From CAZWUK01 sp964636685 (GTDB lineage: Bacteria; Bacillota; Clostridia; Christensenellales; CAG-138), in assembly GCA_964636685.1 (NCBI GenBank), contig CAZWUK010000039.1, positions 1-20,750 on the forward strand: a stretch of 20,750 nt of DNA, read 5' to 3'. The stretch's first letter is position 1, and every line of letters begins with the position of its first letter. The notes under the pieces were generated by a model. It did no database searches. It saw only the letters and a list, made by a program, of their open reading frames with translations, and was not told the DNA's origin. The translations under genes were made by a program, and so were the position numbers. Shown here in pieces: positions 1-7,209 of this stretch.

Positions 1-23
1 GACCCGCAAAAGCACACAAACAG

Positions 24-53
24 GAACCGCGCTCAAACGGAGCGCGGTTCTTT
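24..53 (+). terminator. Rho-independent terminator of an off-window gene
   Basis: A perfect 10-bp stem (GAACCGCGCT at 24-33, AGCGCGGTTC at 41-50) closes a 7-base loop and is followed by a short T run. It probably ends a plus-strand transcript entering from the left. The T tract is short, so termination may be only moderate. The first 23 bases show no recognisable coding sequence. Confidence 0.7.
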
Positions 54-223
54 GCGTCCGGCCGCAAACGGCAAAGGACGATCAATCCGCCAAGGAACCG
101 CGTTTTTTCCGACGGATTCCGGTTTGAAGGACTTATCGCGGCAAAGGGGAAAAGCAATGCGGCAGCAAGCGCAGGATGGCGCGATCAAAGAAAGTGGACG
201 GAGAAAAGAGGAGAAACGGAGCT

Positions 224-1249
224 GTGAAACGAATTCTGGCGGCGCTCGCGTGCTTTGCGGTGCTTTTGCTGCTGACGATGGGCGCGCTGCAAAAAAAGAC
301 GGCCGTCCCAGACGGAATGGATCCCATCGATCCGTGGACGTATCAAAGGATGCTGGGAAAGGGAATGGATGTTGACTGGAGCAAGACGAAGAAGGGGATG
401 GACGCGTATTCCTCCAAAGCCGTGGAGGATCTCAAGACGATGGGCGTTTCGCACGTGCGCATCCGCATCCGGGACGACGCAGACGAGGCGCTGCTCTTGC
501 GGTTGGATCAGCAGATCGCCGATTGCATCCGCTGCGGCGTGCTGCCCGTTGTCGCATACCAGGCAGACGCGCTGAAAAACGATCCAACGGAGGAAAATAT
601 CCGTCAGGCGGCAGCGTGGTGGCGAACGGTCGCCGCGCGGTACCGGACGCAGCCCTACTACCTTGCATTTGATCTCGTGATCGAGGTGACGGATGCGCTG
701 AACGATCAGCCGGAGACGCTCAATACGATCTATGAGGCGCTGGTCGGCGCCGTGCGCGAGACGAATGAAAAGCGGATTGTCATGATCTCGCCGCGATTGC
801 GTTCCGACGCGGCCTGTCTTGATGAGCTGGAAATTCCATCGCAGGCCAACGGCTATCTGATGGCGGAGTGGCATTTTTACGCCGCGGGGCCTTCGAAGAC
901 AAACGCGCGAAAGCTTTGGACAACCGGCACGCCCGCAGAGAAAGCGCTGGTTATGGAGAAGATCCAGCTAGCCCTTGACTGGCAGGAGAAAACGAACGTT
1001 CCCACGTGGGTCGGGGCATGGATGCCGGGCGATTATAACGACGCAAATGCCTATACCGTCGCAGAGCAGCAGGTGTTTGCCGCCTTTTTGAGACAGGCGC
1101 TTGACAACGCGGGCATTCCGTTTGCCGTCAATGCGGACAGTCATTTCTACAATCGCACGGCGGGGACGTGGCATTCCGAGATGCTGCCGCTGCTGCAAAC
1201 GATCTATGGAAACGCGACGCCGCAGCCGACGGAGCTCACGCTGGAGTAA
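224..1249 (+). CDS. Membrane-anchored GH5-like (cellulase superfamily) protein, probable pseudo-enzyme
   Basis: The product (341 aa from this start) begins with basic residues and a hydrophobic stretch (about residues 2-22), which looks like an uncleaved signal anchor or signal peptide, so the rest is probably extracytoplasmic. The remainder reads as a (beta/alpha)8 GH5-type fold. The strand-4 segment DLVIE carries the likely acid/base Glu154, with Ile in place of the usual Asn before it. A strand-6 WHFY motif follows, then a strand-7 segment TWVGAWMP. Family members normally have the nucleophile Glu in this GE(F/W) position; here it is Ala265. Start choice: GTG 224 has AGAGGAG at 207-213 with a 10-base spacer. 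The in-frame ATG at 176 has no usable ribosome binding site and would put a charged tail before the signal anchor. The gene is monocistronic, with a terminator at 1331-1368. Fold assignment is fairly confident, loss of activity is inference, and the substrate is unknown. Confidence 0.65.
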   Translation: MKRILAALACFAVLLLLTMGALQKKTAVPDGMDPIDPWTYQRMLGKGMDVDWSKTKKGMDAYSSKAVEDLKTMGVSHVRIRIRDDADEALLLRLDQQIADCIRCGVLPVVAYQADALKNDPTEENIRQAAAWWRTVAARYRTQPYYLAFDLVIEVTDALNDQPETLNTIYEALVGAVRETNEKRIVMISPRLRSDAACLDELEIPSQANGYLMAEWHFYAAGPSKTNARKLWTTGTPAEKALVMEKIQLALDWQEKTNVPTWVGAWMPGDYNDANAYTVAEQQVFAAFLRQALDNAGIPFAVNADSHFYNRTAGTWHSEMLPLLQTIYGNATPQPTELTLE

Positions 1250-1279
1250 CGGCGCGGCGCCACCTTCAGCTTACGCCTG

Positions 1280-1298
1280 TGCAAAAACGGGTTTTGCA
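1280..1298. other. Hairpin in the 3' flank of the GH5-like gene
   Basis: TGCAAAA (1280-1286) and TTTTGCA (1292-1298) form a perfect 7-bp stem with a 5-base loop, 30 bases after the GH5-like stop codon. It has no clean T tract, so it is more likely a 3'-end stabilising hairpin or chance than the main terminator. Confidence 0.3.
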
Positions 1299-1330
1299 GA
1301 CGCAGACGCGGCTTTACACCCCTTTTCTGC

Positions 1331-1368
1331 AAACAAAACAAAAAAACCACCCGTTGGGCGGCGTTTTT
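1331..1368. terminator. Bidirectional terminator between the GH5-like gene and tRNA-Val
   Basis: CCACCC (1347-1352) pairs with GGGCGG (1356-1361), including one G-T pair. On the plus strand it is followed by a T run at 1364-1368. On the minus strand it is followed by a long T-rich tail (A-rich at 1331-1346 on the plus strand). It can therefore end both the plus-strand GH5-like transcript and the minus-strand tRNA transcript, which converge here. Confidence 0.75.
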
Positions 1369-1372
1369 GCTT

Positions 1373-1449
1373 TGGTGGGGATGGAGGGGCTCGAACCCCC
1401 GACCTCTTCGATGTGAACGAAGCGCTCTGACCAACTGTGCTACATCCCC
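1373..1449 (-). tRNA. tRNA-Val (anticodon CAC)
   Basis: Read on the minus strand, the full cloverleaf is present. The acceptor stem GGGGATG pairs with CATCCCC, the D arm has an AGTTGGT-type loop, and the anticodon stem CTTCG/CGAAG encloses TTCACAT with anticodon CAC. The T arm carries TTCGAGC, and the discriminator A is followed by an encoded CCA (1373-1375). It reads the valine codon GUG. The D stem holds one A-A mismatch. The gene stands alone, with its own promoter at 1461-1489 and terminator at 1331-1361. Confidence 0.95.
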
Positions 1450-1460
1450 GAAGTGCTACT

Positions 1461-1489
1461 ATTTTACCGCATTCAGCCCTGCTTGGCAA
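1461..1489 (-). promoter_or_regulatory. SigA-type promoter of tRNA-Val
   Basis: On the minus strand, TTGCCA (1484-1489) and TAAAAT (1461-1466) are separated by exactly 17 bases. They lie about a dozen bases upstream of the mature tRNA 5' end. Confidence 0.7.
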
Positions 1490-1547
1490 GTCCTTTTTGC
1501 AATTCGGGGGCTTTTCGGCCGCACTCCGGGTTTTGATGGAATGTTTC

Positions 1548-1576
1548 TTGTATTTTCAGCATGCAAAGGGTAAGAT
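1548..1576 (+). promoter_or_regulatory. SigA-type promoter of the pyrophosphatase gene
   Basis: TTGTAT (1548-1553) and TAAGAT (1571-1576) have a 17-base spacer. The GGGAGG ribosome binding site (1594-1599) and start codon at 1606 follow closely. Confidence 0.55.
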
Positions 1577-1605
1577 GTAGAAAGAGAATTTGTGGGAGGC
1601 TGTTC

Positions 1606-3219
1606 ATGGAACCCATCTATGTGACCGGGCATCGCAATCCCGATACGGACTCGATTGTCGCCGCGATTTCTTACGCATCCTTGAAGAATGCCTTGGGCGA
1701 ACGGAACGTGACCGCCGCCCGAATCGGCGAGGTCAGCGACGAAACACAGCTGGTGCTCAACAAGTTCGGCTTTGCCGCGCCGGAGCGTATCCGGAATCTT
1801 CGCACGCAGGTGCGGGATCTTTCCTATGATACGCCGCCCATTTTGAGCGCTGCCGTTACGGTGCATCATGCGTGGGAGGAGATCATCAACGCCGCTTCCC
1901 ACATCGAGGCGCTCCCCGTTGCGGACGAGGACGGAAAGCTGTTTGGCATGCTGACCAGCGCCGACATCGCCGCCTTTGACCTGCGGTTTGTGCACGACGC
2001 GCACGTGACGGGCATTCCGCTGTTCAACCTTTTGTCGTGCCTTGACGGACAGCTTCGCACGGAGAACGCGGTCGTTGATGAAATCTCCGGCGAATTGATG
2101 ATCGCTTTGACGCGTACGGATAACGTGATCCATATCCCGGAGGGCGCGATCGTCGTCTCCGGCAACCGGCCGGATGTGTTCCGCGCGGCGGTTCAATCCA
2201 AGGCGAGCTGCCTTGTCGTCTGCGAGGTCGAATTGGACAAGGCGCTGCTCCGGGAAGCCGGGGAGATGCTTGTGATCTCAACGCCGCACGACGCTTACCG
2301 CGCGGCTCGGCTCATCATCCAGTCGGTGCCCGTTTCTCGCGTTTGCCGGACGGAGGAGCTTGTCTCCTTCCATCTCAACGACTACCTTGACGACGTGAAG
2401 GAAGCCACGCTGAAAACCCGTTATCGCAGCTATCCCGTGCTCGACGAGAACGATCGCGTGATCGGCGCGCTGTCGCGTTATCATCTGCTGCGCCCCAATC
2501 GCAAGCGCGTGATCCTCGTGGATCACAACGAAGCCGGACAAAGCATCTCGGGACTCGATCAGGCCGAGATCGTAGAGATCATCGATCACCACCGTCTGGC
2601 GGATGTGGAGACGCTCTCTCCCATCTACGTGCGCAACGAGCCGGTTGGCAGCACCTGCACGATCATCACCAGCATCTATCAGGAGAAGGGCATCATGCCA
2701 AGCCCCAAGCTTGCCGGGCTTTTGTGCGCGGCGATCATCTCCGATACCATTATGTTCAAATCCCCCACCTGCACGGAGAAGGATCGCCTCATGGCGGAGC
2801 GTATGGCAAAGCTTGCCGGGCTTTCCATCGACGATCTTGGACGGGAGATATTTGCCGCCTCTGTGCTGGGCGCACACGATCTCAAGGAGCTGGTATTCAC
2901 CGACTTCAAGCAATTCCAAATCGCCAACCACATGCTGGGGATCGGGCAGATCACGTGTCTGGATTCGGCGGAGCTGGTCAAGCATAAGGCAGAGTTTATC
3001 AAAATCATGGAAACGGAGCGCGCCGCCAAAAACTACGACATGCTGCTGTTGATGCTCACCGATGTGCTGCGAGAGGGCACCGAGCTTTTGGCGGTGGGCG
3101 ACATCGATACGGTAGAGCATGCGTTCAACGCCGATGTGCGCGGCAACGCCGTGTTCCTGCCCGGCGTCATCTCTCGAAAGAAGCAGATCGTTCCTGCGCT
3201 GTCGCTGCTGTGGGGTTGA
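1606..3219 (+). CDS. ppaC: Manganese-dependent inorganic pyrophosphatase with CBS and DRTGG regulatory domains
   Basis: This family II (DHH superfamily) pyrophosphatase (537 aa) hydrolyses PPi to two phosphates in the cytoplasm. Visible motifs are GHRNPDTDS (residues 8-16), DHNE (from 306) and DHH (327-329), which bind the metals. PVGSTCT and the DHHA2-type C-terminal half follow. Between the first motif and the rest of the catalytic domain lies an insert of roughly residues 70-305 that reads as CBS, DRTGG-like, CBS. In characterised CBS-pyrophosphatases this insert binds adenine nucleotides and tunes activity. Plain PpaC is only about 310 aa, so the length supports the regulated subtype. The start at 1606 has GGGAGG at 1594-1599 with a 6-base spacer; the in-frame ATG at 1561 lacks a ribosome binding site and precedes the conserved N-terminus. 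The nucleoside kinase follows after 96 bases with no clear terminator, so cotranscription is possible. Confidence 0.93.
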   Translation: MEPIYVTGHRNPDTDSIVAAISYASLKNALGERNVTAARIGEVSDETQLVLNKFGFAAPERIRNLRTQVRDLSYDTPPILSAAVTVHHAWEEIINAASHIEALPVADEDGKLFGMLTSADIAAFDLRFVHDAHVTGIPLFNLLSCLDGQLRTENAVVDEISGELMIALTRTDNVIHIPEGAIVVSGNRPDVFRAAVQSKASCLVVCEVELDKALLREAGEMLVISTPHDAYRAARLIIQSVPVSRVCRTEELVSFHLNDYLDDVKEATLKTRYRSYPVLDENDRVIGALSRYHLLRPNRKRVILVDHNEAGQSISGLDQAEIVEIIDHHRLADVETLSPIYVRNEPVGSTCTIITSIYQEKGIMPSPKLAGLLCAAIISDTIMFKSPTCTEKDRLMAERMAKLAGLSIDDLGREIFAASVLGAHDLKELVFTDFKQFQIANHMLGIGQITCLDSAELVKHKAEFIKIMETERAAKNYDMLLLMLTDVLREGTELLAVGDIDTVEHAFNADVRGNAVFLPGVISRKKQIVPALSLLWG

Positions 3220-3315
3220 TTCCGGCGCCGCGCGGGATACGCTTTGGCTCGCGCACACATTGCCGCTCGCTTTTTTGGGAAACGGCGCATACTGATACGA
3301 ACGGAGGACACATTC

Positions 3316-5028
3316 ATGCAACTGAACATCGAAGGAAGACCCATCACGGCGGAAGCGGGCGAATCGCTGCTGACGCTCGTTAAAAAACTGGGACTGGATA
3401 CGGGCGAGCTTGCAACGCGCCCGCTGGCGGCAAGGATCGCCGGCGAAACCTTTACCTTGAATTACATCCCCACGCGGCAGGCGGGGAGCGGAAGCGACCG
3501 TATGCCCCTGCGCAGAGCCATGCGCGCCGCAGGCGGTGAGGTCTCTTTGCTGCGCTACGACACCGCGCGCGGAAAGCGCGTTTACGAGCGCACGATGCTG
3601 TTTGTCTTTCTGCTGGCGGTACGGACGGTGTTTCCCAAGGCGCGCGTGCACATCGACTATGCCGTAGGCGCCGGGCTGTATGCTTCCATCCTCAAGGATC
3701 CGGCGCTGACGGCGGAGGATGTTGCCGCGGTCGAGACGGAATGCCACCGCATCATCCAAGCGGATTACACGCTGGAACGCAAGCGCATGGACATCGACGA
3801 CGCGATTGATTTTTTCGCAAACGACGGGCAGGACGACAAGGTGCGTCTGCTCAAATGGCGTCAATTTACCTATTTTGACGTTTATCGCCATGAGGATTTC
3901 ATGGAGTATTTCTATGGCGAGATGGCGCCGTCTACCGGCTATGTGTCCGTCATGCGGCTGCAATATGAGAAGCCCGGGCTGCTTATCTTGCGACCCGATC
4001 CGAAAAACCCCAACAAATCCAGCCGCTTTGTGCATATGCCGCAGCTTGCCGCCGTATTTCGTGAAAGCGACGACTGGGGACGGCTCATGCACTGCGCCAC
4101 CGTCGCCGATCTCAACGAGATGACCGAAAACGGACAGATCCGCAACCTCATCCGCGTCAACGAAGCGCTGCATGAGAAAAAGTTTGCCAATGTTGCAGAC
4201 GAGATCATCGAGCGCGGCGCAAAGGCGATTTTGATCGCGGGGCCGTCCAGCTCGGGCAAGACCACCAGCGCCAACCGTCTCTGCACGCAGCTGCGCGTAC
4301 ACGGAAAATCGCCCGTGCTCGTTTCGTTGGACGACTATTACATCGACCGCGACAAGATCCAGCCCGACGCCAACGGGGAGATCGATCTTGAGCATATCAA
4401 CACGATTGACGTGGCACTGTTTGCCGAGAATCTCAACGATCTTTTACGCGGCAAGACGGTCGAGCTGCCGCGGTTTGACTTTCTTACCCAGCGGCGAGTG
4501 ATGGACGGCAGCCACACGCTGCGCATCGACGAGAACACGCCGCTTGTGATCGAAGGTCTGCACGGACTCAATCCAACGCTCCTACCGGATACGATCGATC
4601 GAAAGCAGGTCTTCCGGCTGTATGTTTCCGCCTTGACCACGCTGAATCTTGACGACCACAACCGGATCCCCACGACGAATATCCGCCTGCTGCGCCGGAT
4701 GGTGCGCGACTATTTGACGCGCGGCTCGAGCATCGAGCGTACGCTGTCCATGTGGGAGAGCGTGCGGCGTGGAGAAGAACGCTGGATATTCCCCTTTCAG
4801 GAGGACGCCGACGCGATTTTCAATACGTCGCTCGTCTACGAACCCGCCGTGCTGAAGAAGCACATTTTCCCGCTGCTTTCCGCCGTGCAGCCCGAAAGTC
4901 CCTACTATGCCGAGGCACATTCCCTTGTGAAGTTTCTCAATTATATTCTGGAGGCGGACGTCGAGGACGAGATCCCGCCCACCAGCATCATGCGCGAATT
5001 TGTCGGGGGCAATACGTTCTACCGATAA
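3316..5028 (+). CDS. Nucleoside kinase (uridine kinase-like) with N-terminal TGS and ThrRS-like domains
   Basis: The product (570 aa) has three parts. Residues 1 to about 65 resemble a TGS domain as in threonyl-tRNA synthetase. A middle ThrRS/AlaRS second-additional-domain-like region contains VHIDYAVGAGLYASI. The C-terminal P-loop kinase of the uridine kinase/phosphoribulokinase type carries GPSSSGKTT (about 309-317) and the LDDYYIDRD segment. Such proteins are widespread in Clostridia and are usually called nucleoside kinase. The presumed reaction is NTP-dependent phosphorylation of a pyrimidine nucleoside, but the exact substrate is not visible. ATG 3316 follows GGAGG (3303-3307) with an 8-base spacer. 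It lies 96 bases after ppaC on the same strand. Conversion of pyrophosphate and salvage of nucleosides would be a plausible shared theme, but that link is inference. Confidence 0.88.
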   Translation: MQLNIEGRPITAEAGESLLTLVKKLGLDTGELATRPLAARIAGETFTLNYIPTRQAGSGSDRMPLRRAMRAAGGEVSLLRYDTARGKRVYERTMLFVFLLAVRTVFPKARVHIDYAVGAGLYASILKDPALTAEDVAAVETECHRIIQADYTLERKRMDIDDAIDFFANDGQDDKVRLLKWRQFTYFDVYRHEDFMEYFYGEMAPSTGYVSVMRLQYEKPGLLILRPDPKNPNKSSRFVHMPQLAAVFRESDDWGRLMHCATVADLNEMTENGQIRNLIRVNEALHEKKFANVADEIIERGAKAILIAGPSSSGKTTSANRLCTQLRVHGKSPVLVSLDDYYIDRDKIQPDANGEIDLEHINTIDVALFAENLNDLLRGKTVELPRFDFLTQRRVMDGSHTLRIDENTPLVIEGLHGLNPTLLPDTIDRKQVFRLYVSALTTLNLDDHNRIPTTNIRLLRRMVRDYLTRGSSIERTLSMWESVRRGEERWIFPFQEDADAIFNTSLVYEPAVLKKHIFPLLSAVQPESPYYAEAHSLVKFLNYILEADVEDEIPPTSIMREFVGGNTFYR

Positions 5029-5152
5029 AGCCGCGCGGCATAAACCCGTCTATTCCCCGGGGGAAAATCGTCGCAGCAGCCTGTGCTTTGAAAGGCTGGA
5101 AAGCGATATGACGGGGCCCTTGACCCAGTGAAATCACCGTTTATTGGCGACA

Positions 5153-5184
5153 AAACAGGGATCAGCGTTTGCTGATCCCTGTTT
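5153..5184. terminator. Bidirectional terminator between the nucleoside kinase and rubrerythrin
   Basis: AAACAGGGATCAGC (5153-5166) and its perfect complement (5171-5184) form a 14-bp stem with loop GTTT. The arms are A-rich on the left and T-rich on the right, so it works in both directions for two converging transcripts. The stretch 5029-5152 has only weak palindromes and no gene. Confidence 0.85.
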
Positions 5185-5212
5185 GTTGATAACCGGATAG
5201 AGGGAAAACGGA

Positions 5213-5752
5213 TCAATAGTTGACCTTGCGAACTTCGAAGTAGGCCTTGGGATGCGCACAGACGGGGCAGACCTCGGGCGCCTTTTCGCCTTCGACGATG
5301 TAACCGCAGTTGCGGCACTGCCAGAAGACCTTACCGTTCTTGAAAAAGACCTTGCCTTCTTCCACGTTGTTGAGCAGCGCGTTGTAGCGTTCTTCGTGGT
5401 GTCTTTCGATGTTGGCAACCTCTTTAAACTGATAGGCCAGCTTTGTGAAGCCCTCCGCTTCGGCGTCCTTTGCAAACTGGGCGTACATTTCTGTCCACTC
5501 ATAGTTTTCGCCGGTGGCCGCATCCTTCAGGTTTTCGGCGGTTTCCGGAACCTTATCGCCGTGGAGCGCCTTGAACCAGAGCTTTGCGTGCTCTTTTTCA
5601 TTGTCAGCGGTTTCCTGGAAGATCCCTGCGATCTGCTCGTAGCCTTCCTTCTTGGCGGCGGAAGCATAGTAGGTGTACTTGTTGCGTGCCTGAGATTCGC
5701 CCGCAAATGCGGTCATGAGATTCTGTTCGGTTTTGCTGCCCTTGAGTTGCAT
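5213..5752 (-). CDS. rbr: Rubrerythrin
   Basis: This is a non-haem diiron peroxidase (179 aa) that reduces hydrogen peroxide to water in anaerobes, with electrons from rubredoxin or NAD(P)H-dependent partners. The N-terminal ferritin-like four-helix domain shows the helix motifs AGESQARNKY, DNEKEHAK and the ERHHEERY segment that ligate iron. The C-terminal rubredoxin-like domain has CRNC (146-149) and CPVC (162-165). Start choice: the AGGAGG ribosome binding site lies only 3 bases before the first ATG (5758) but 9 bases before the second (5752), so the second is preferred. perR lies just upstream, with a gap of 32 bases and no terminator between them, so the two are very probably cotranscribed and controlled by PerR. 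Confidence 0.95.
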   Translation of the reverse strand: MQLKGSKTEQNLMTAFAGESQARNKYTYYASAAKKEGYEQIAGIFQETADNEKEHAKLWFKALHGDKVPETAENLKDAATGENYEWTEMYAQFAKDAEAEGFTKLAYQFKEVANIERHHEERYNALLNNVEEGKVFFKNGKVFWQCRNCGYIVEGEKAPEVCPVCAHPKAYFEVRKVNY

Positions 5753-5784
5753 AATCATAATCCTCCTGTGATTTACTATACTTT

Positions 5785-6159
5785 TTATTGGTGACAGGCT
5801 TTACAGAGCCCGTGCATCACAACGTCATAGGAGCTGAGCGTGAAGGCGGTTTCCTTTCGAATGGCTTCGTCCGGCTCGTAAAGCGCGGGGAGCGTTACAT
5901 CGGCAACGCTGCCGCAGCGGTCGCATACAATGTGGGAGTGACCCTCCTTGGTTCCGTCGAACCGACAGCTGCCGTCCGGCAGCGGAATTTTGCGGATCCG
6001 CCCCGCATCCGCCAGTTGATTGAGATTGCGGTAAACCGTACCGAGGGAGAGCTTGGGCATCTTCTCTTTCAACGCGTCATAGACCATGTTGGCGGTGGGA
6101 TGGAGATGACTTTCCAGAACCGCCTGCAAAATTTGTTCTCTCTGATGGGAAAAGCGCAT
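5785..6159 (-). CDS. perR: Peroxide-sensing repressor, PerR type (Fur family)
   Basis: This is a Fur-family winged-helix repressor (124 aa). The recognition helix region reads LSLGTVYRNLNQL. Metal ligands align one to one with Bacillus subtilis PerR: His20, Asp68, His74, His76 and Asp87 match H37, D85, H91, H93 and D104. The Asp at position 68 is the residue that favours peroxide sensing over iron sensing. Structural zinc is held by Cys79/Cys82 and Cys119/Cys122. The start at 6159 has GGAGG with an 8-base spacer; the ATG 6 bases upstream would sit only 2 bases from it. It heads an operon with rubrerythrin. The operator-like palindrome at 6206-6220 suggests autoregulation. Fur or Zur identity is less likely given the ligand set. 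Confidence 0.88.
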   Translation of the reverse strand: MRFSHQREQILQAVLESHLHPTANMVYDALKEKMPKLSLGTVYRNLNQLADAGRIRKIPLPDGSCRFDGTKEGHSHIVCDRCGSVADVTLPALYEPDEAIRKETAFTLSSYDVVMHGLCKACHQ

Positions 6160-6205
6160 CAACATCGCCTCCGTTCTGCTTGTTACAATGTAGCAATATT
6201 AGTAT

Positions 6206-6220
6206 TGATAACCATTACTG
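6206..6220. promoter_or_regulatory. Candidate Fur/PerR operator
   Basis: TGATAACCATTACTG resembles the 7-1-7 Fur-family box TGATAATnATTATCA at 10 of 14 positions. It lies immediately downstream of the perR -10 element, over the expected transcription start, where a bound repressor would block the perR-rbr promoter. It is imperfect on the right arm and unproven. Confidence 0.4.
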
Positions 6221-6222
6221 AA

Positions 6223-6251
6223 ATAATAACTTATACAACTGTTTTTGTCAA
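6223..6251 (-). promoter_or_regulatory. SigA-type promoter of the perR-rbr operon
   Basis: On the minus strand, TTGACA (6246-6251) and TATTAT (6223-6228) are spaced by 17 bases. The -35 is a perfect consensus and the surroundings are AT-rich. The leader to the perR start is about 55 bases. Confidence 0.8.
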
Positions 6252-6288
6252 GTATTATTTTGAAAATCGTACCAAATAAAAATAGAGG

Positions 6289-6317
6289 TTGCATTCTGCA
6301 AAAGCGCGTGCTATAAT
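6289..6317 (+). promoter_or_regulatory. SigA-type promoter of the ribU transcript
   Basis: TTGCAT (6289-6294) and a perfect TATAAT (6312-6317) have a 17-base spacer. Transcription would start just at the 5' edge of the FMN riboswitch. Confidence 0.8.
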
Positions 6318-6323
6318 ACGCAC

Positions 6324-6450
6324 GAACTTCAGGGCGGGGTGCGATTCCCCACCGGCGGTAATGCAGCAAATTTGCTGACGAGTCCGCGAGCCACTTGGTT
6401 GAATCGGTGCGATTCCGATACCGACGGTACAGTCCGGATAAGAGAAGTAG
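6324..6450 (+). promoter_or_regulatory. FMN riboswitch (RFN element)
   Basis: The conserved RFN core is readable: AGGGCGGGGTG, ATTCCCCACCGGCGGTA, the AGTCCGCGAGC segment, a hairpin with the GGTGCGATTCCGATACCGAC pattern, then AGTCCGGAT and the closing GAGAAGT. The P1 stem forms between ACTTC (6326-6330) and GAAGT (6444-6448). The aptamer binds FMN and, with the hairpin at 6472-6488, is expected to shut off ribU when flavin is plentiful. Confidence 0.95.
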
Positions 6451-6471
6451 ATAGATTTTCTTTTTGCCCGT

Positions 6472-6500
6472 CCTGCAGTTTCTGCAGGCTATTTTGCTTT
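6472..6500 (+). terminator. Expression-platform terminator of the FMN riboswitch
   Basis: CCTGCAG (6472-6478) and CTGCAGG (6482-6488) form a 7-bp stem with a 3-base loop, followed by a T-rich run interrupted by G and C. It lies between the aptamer and the ribU ribosome binding site (6502-6507), the usual place for the FMN-induced terminator. The anti-terminator partner was not resolved by eye. Confidence 0.55.
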
Positions 6501-6514
6501 TGGGAGGAAAATCG

Positions 6515-7159
6515 ATGCAACAGCAGTCAACAATCCAAAATGCGGACAAGACCATAGAGGTCGCCGCTGTGAAAAAGAAACGCTTTACCACAAGAAAGCT
6601 GGCCGTGACCGCCATGCTGGCCGCGGTGGCGACCGTACTGATGTTTTTGAGCTTCAACGTGCCGCTCATGCCGAGCTTTATCAAGCTGGATCTGTCCGAG
6701 CTTCCGGCGCTGATCGCTGCGTTTTCCATGGGGCCGATTTCGGGCGTCGTGGTCTGTGCGGTCAAAAATCTCGTCAATCTCCTGTTTACCACGACCGGCG
6801 GCGTGGGAGAATTGTCCAACTTTTTGCTTGGCGTGTGCTTCGTGCTTCCCGCGGGAATCGCCTATCGATTCCAAAAAAGCCGTCGCGGAGCGCTTGTCGG
6901 CAGTCTGGTGGGCGTAATGTTCATGGCGGGACTGTCGGTCGTTATCAACTATTACGTAGTGTATCCGGTTTATACGGCGTTCATGCCCATGGAGACGATA
7001 TTGGAGATGTACCGCGTGATCGATCCGTCCGTCAAGACGCTCTGGGACGCGCTTGTACGCTTTAATTTGCCGTTCACGGCAATCAAGGGCGGGATTAGCG
7101 TGGTCATTACGTTCCTGATCTACAAGAGCCTGTCGCCGGTGCTCAAAGGGCGCGGATGA
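6515..7159 (+). CDS. ribU: Riboflavin ECF transporter S component
   Basis: This is a small membrane protein (214 aa) with about five to six hydrophobic segments. It binds riboflavin and pairs with the shared EcfA/A'/T energising module, which is not in this window. The signature segment is KLDLSELPALIAAFSMGP (roughly residues 70-87), typical of RibU, followed by a VKNLVNLLFTTTGGVGELSNF stretch. The N-terminus is cytoplasmic, basic and short. ATG 6515 has GGGAGG (6502-6507) with a 7-base spacer. Position directly under an FMN riboswitch confirms the ligand. The transcript ends at the terminator 7184-7209, so the gene is alone. Confidence 0.93.
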   Translation: MQQQSTIQNADKTIEVAAVKKKRFTTRKLAVTAMLAAVATVLMFLSFNVPLMPSFIKLDLSELPALIAAFSMGPISGVVVCAVKNLVNLLFTTTGGVGELSNFLLGVCFVLPAGIAYRFQKSRRGALVGSLVGVMFMAGLSVVINYYVVYPVYTAFMPMETILEMYRVIDPSVKTLWDALVRFNLPFTAIKGGISVVITFLIYKSLSPVLKGRG

Positions 7160-7183
7160 TCGCTCGCAACAAAAAAACGCTGT

Positions 7184-7209
7184 AATCGCTCCTTTGGGGG
7201 CGATTTTTT
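7184..7209 (+). terminator. Terminator of ribU
   Basis: AATCGCTCC (7184-7192) pairs with GGGGCGATT (7197-7205), 9 bp including one G-T pair, loop TTTG, followed by T's to 7209. It overlaps the last bases of the converging spmB gene by two positions. Confidence 0.85.

Noticed and set aside
157..375. An out-of-frame ATG at 157 with a good purine-rich ribosome binding site, opening a basic reading frame over the start of the GH5-like gene
   Set aside because: It overlaps the GH5-like frame, is strongly basic with no domain, and ends early. It looks like a shadow, though a translated leader cannot be excluded.
2278..4395. A 705-codon minus-strand open frame opposite ppaC and the kinase
   Set aside because: It is antisense to two clearly conserved genes, and its product shows no domain and an odd composition. 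In GC-rich DNA such long shadow frames are expected.
5051..5066. The palindrome TTCCCCGGGGGAA after the nucleoside kinase
   Set aside because: It has no loop and no T tract; the real terminator is at 5153-5184.
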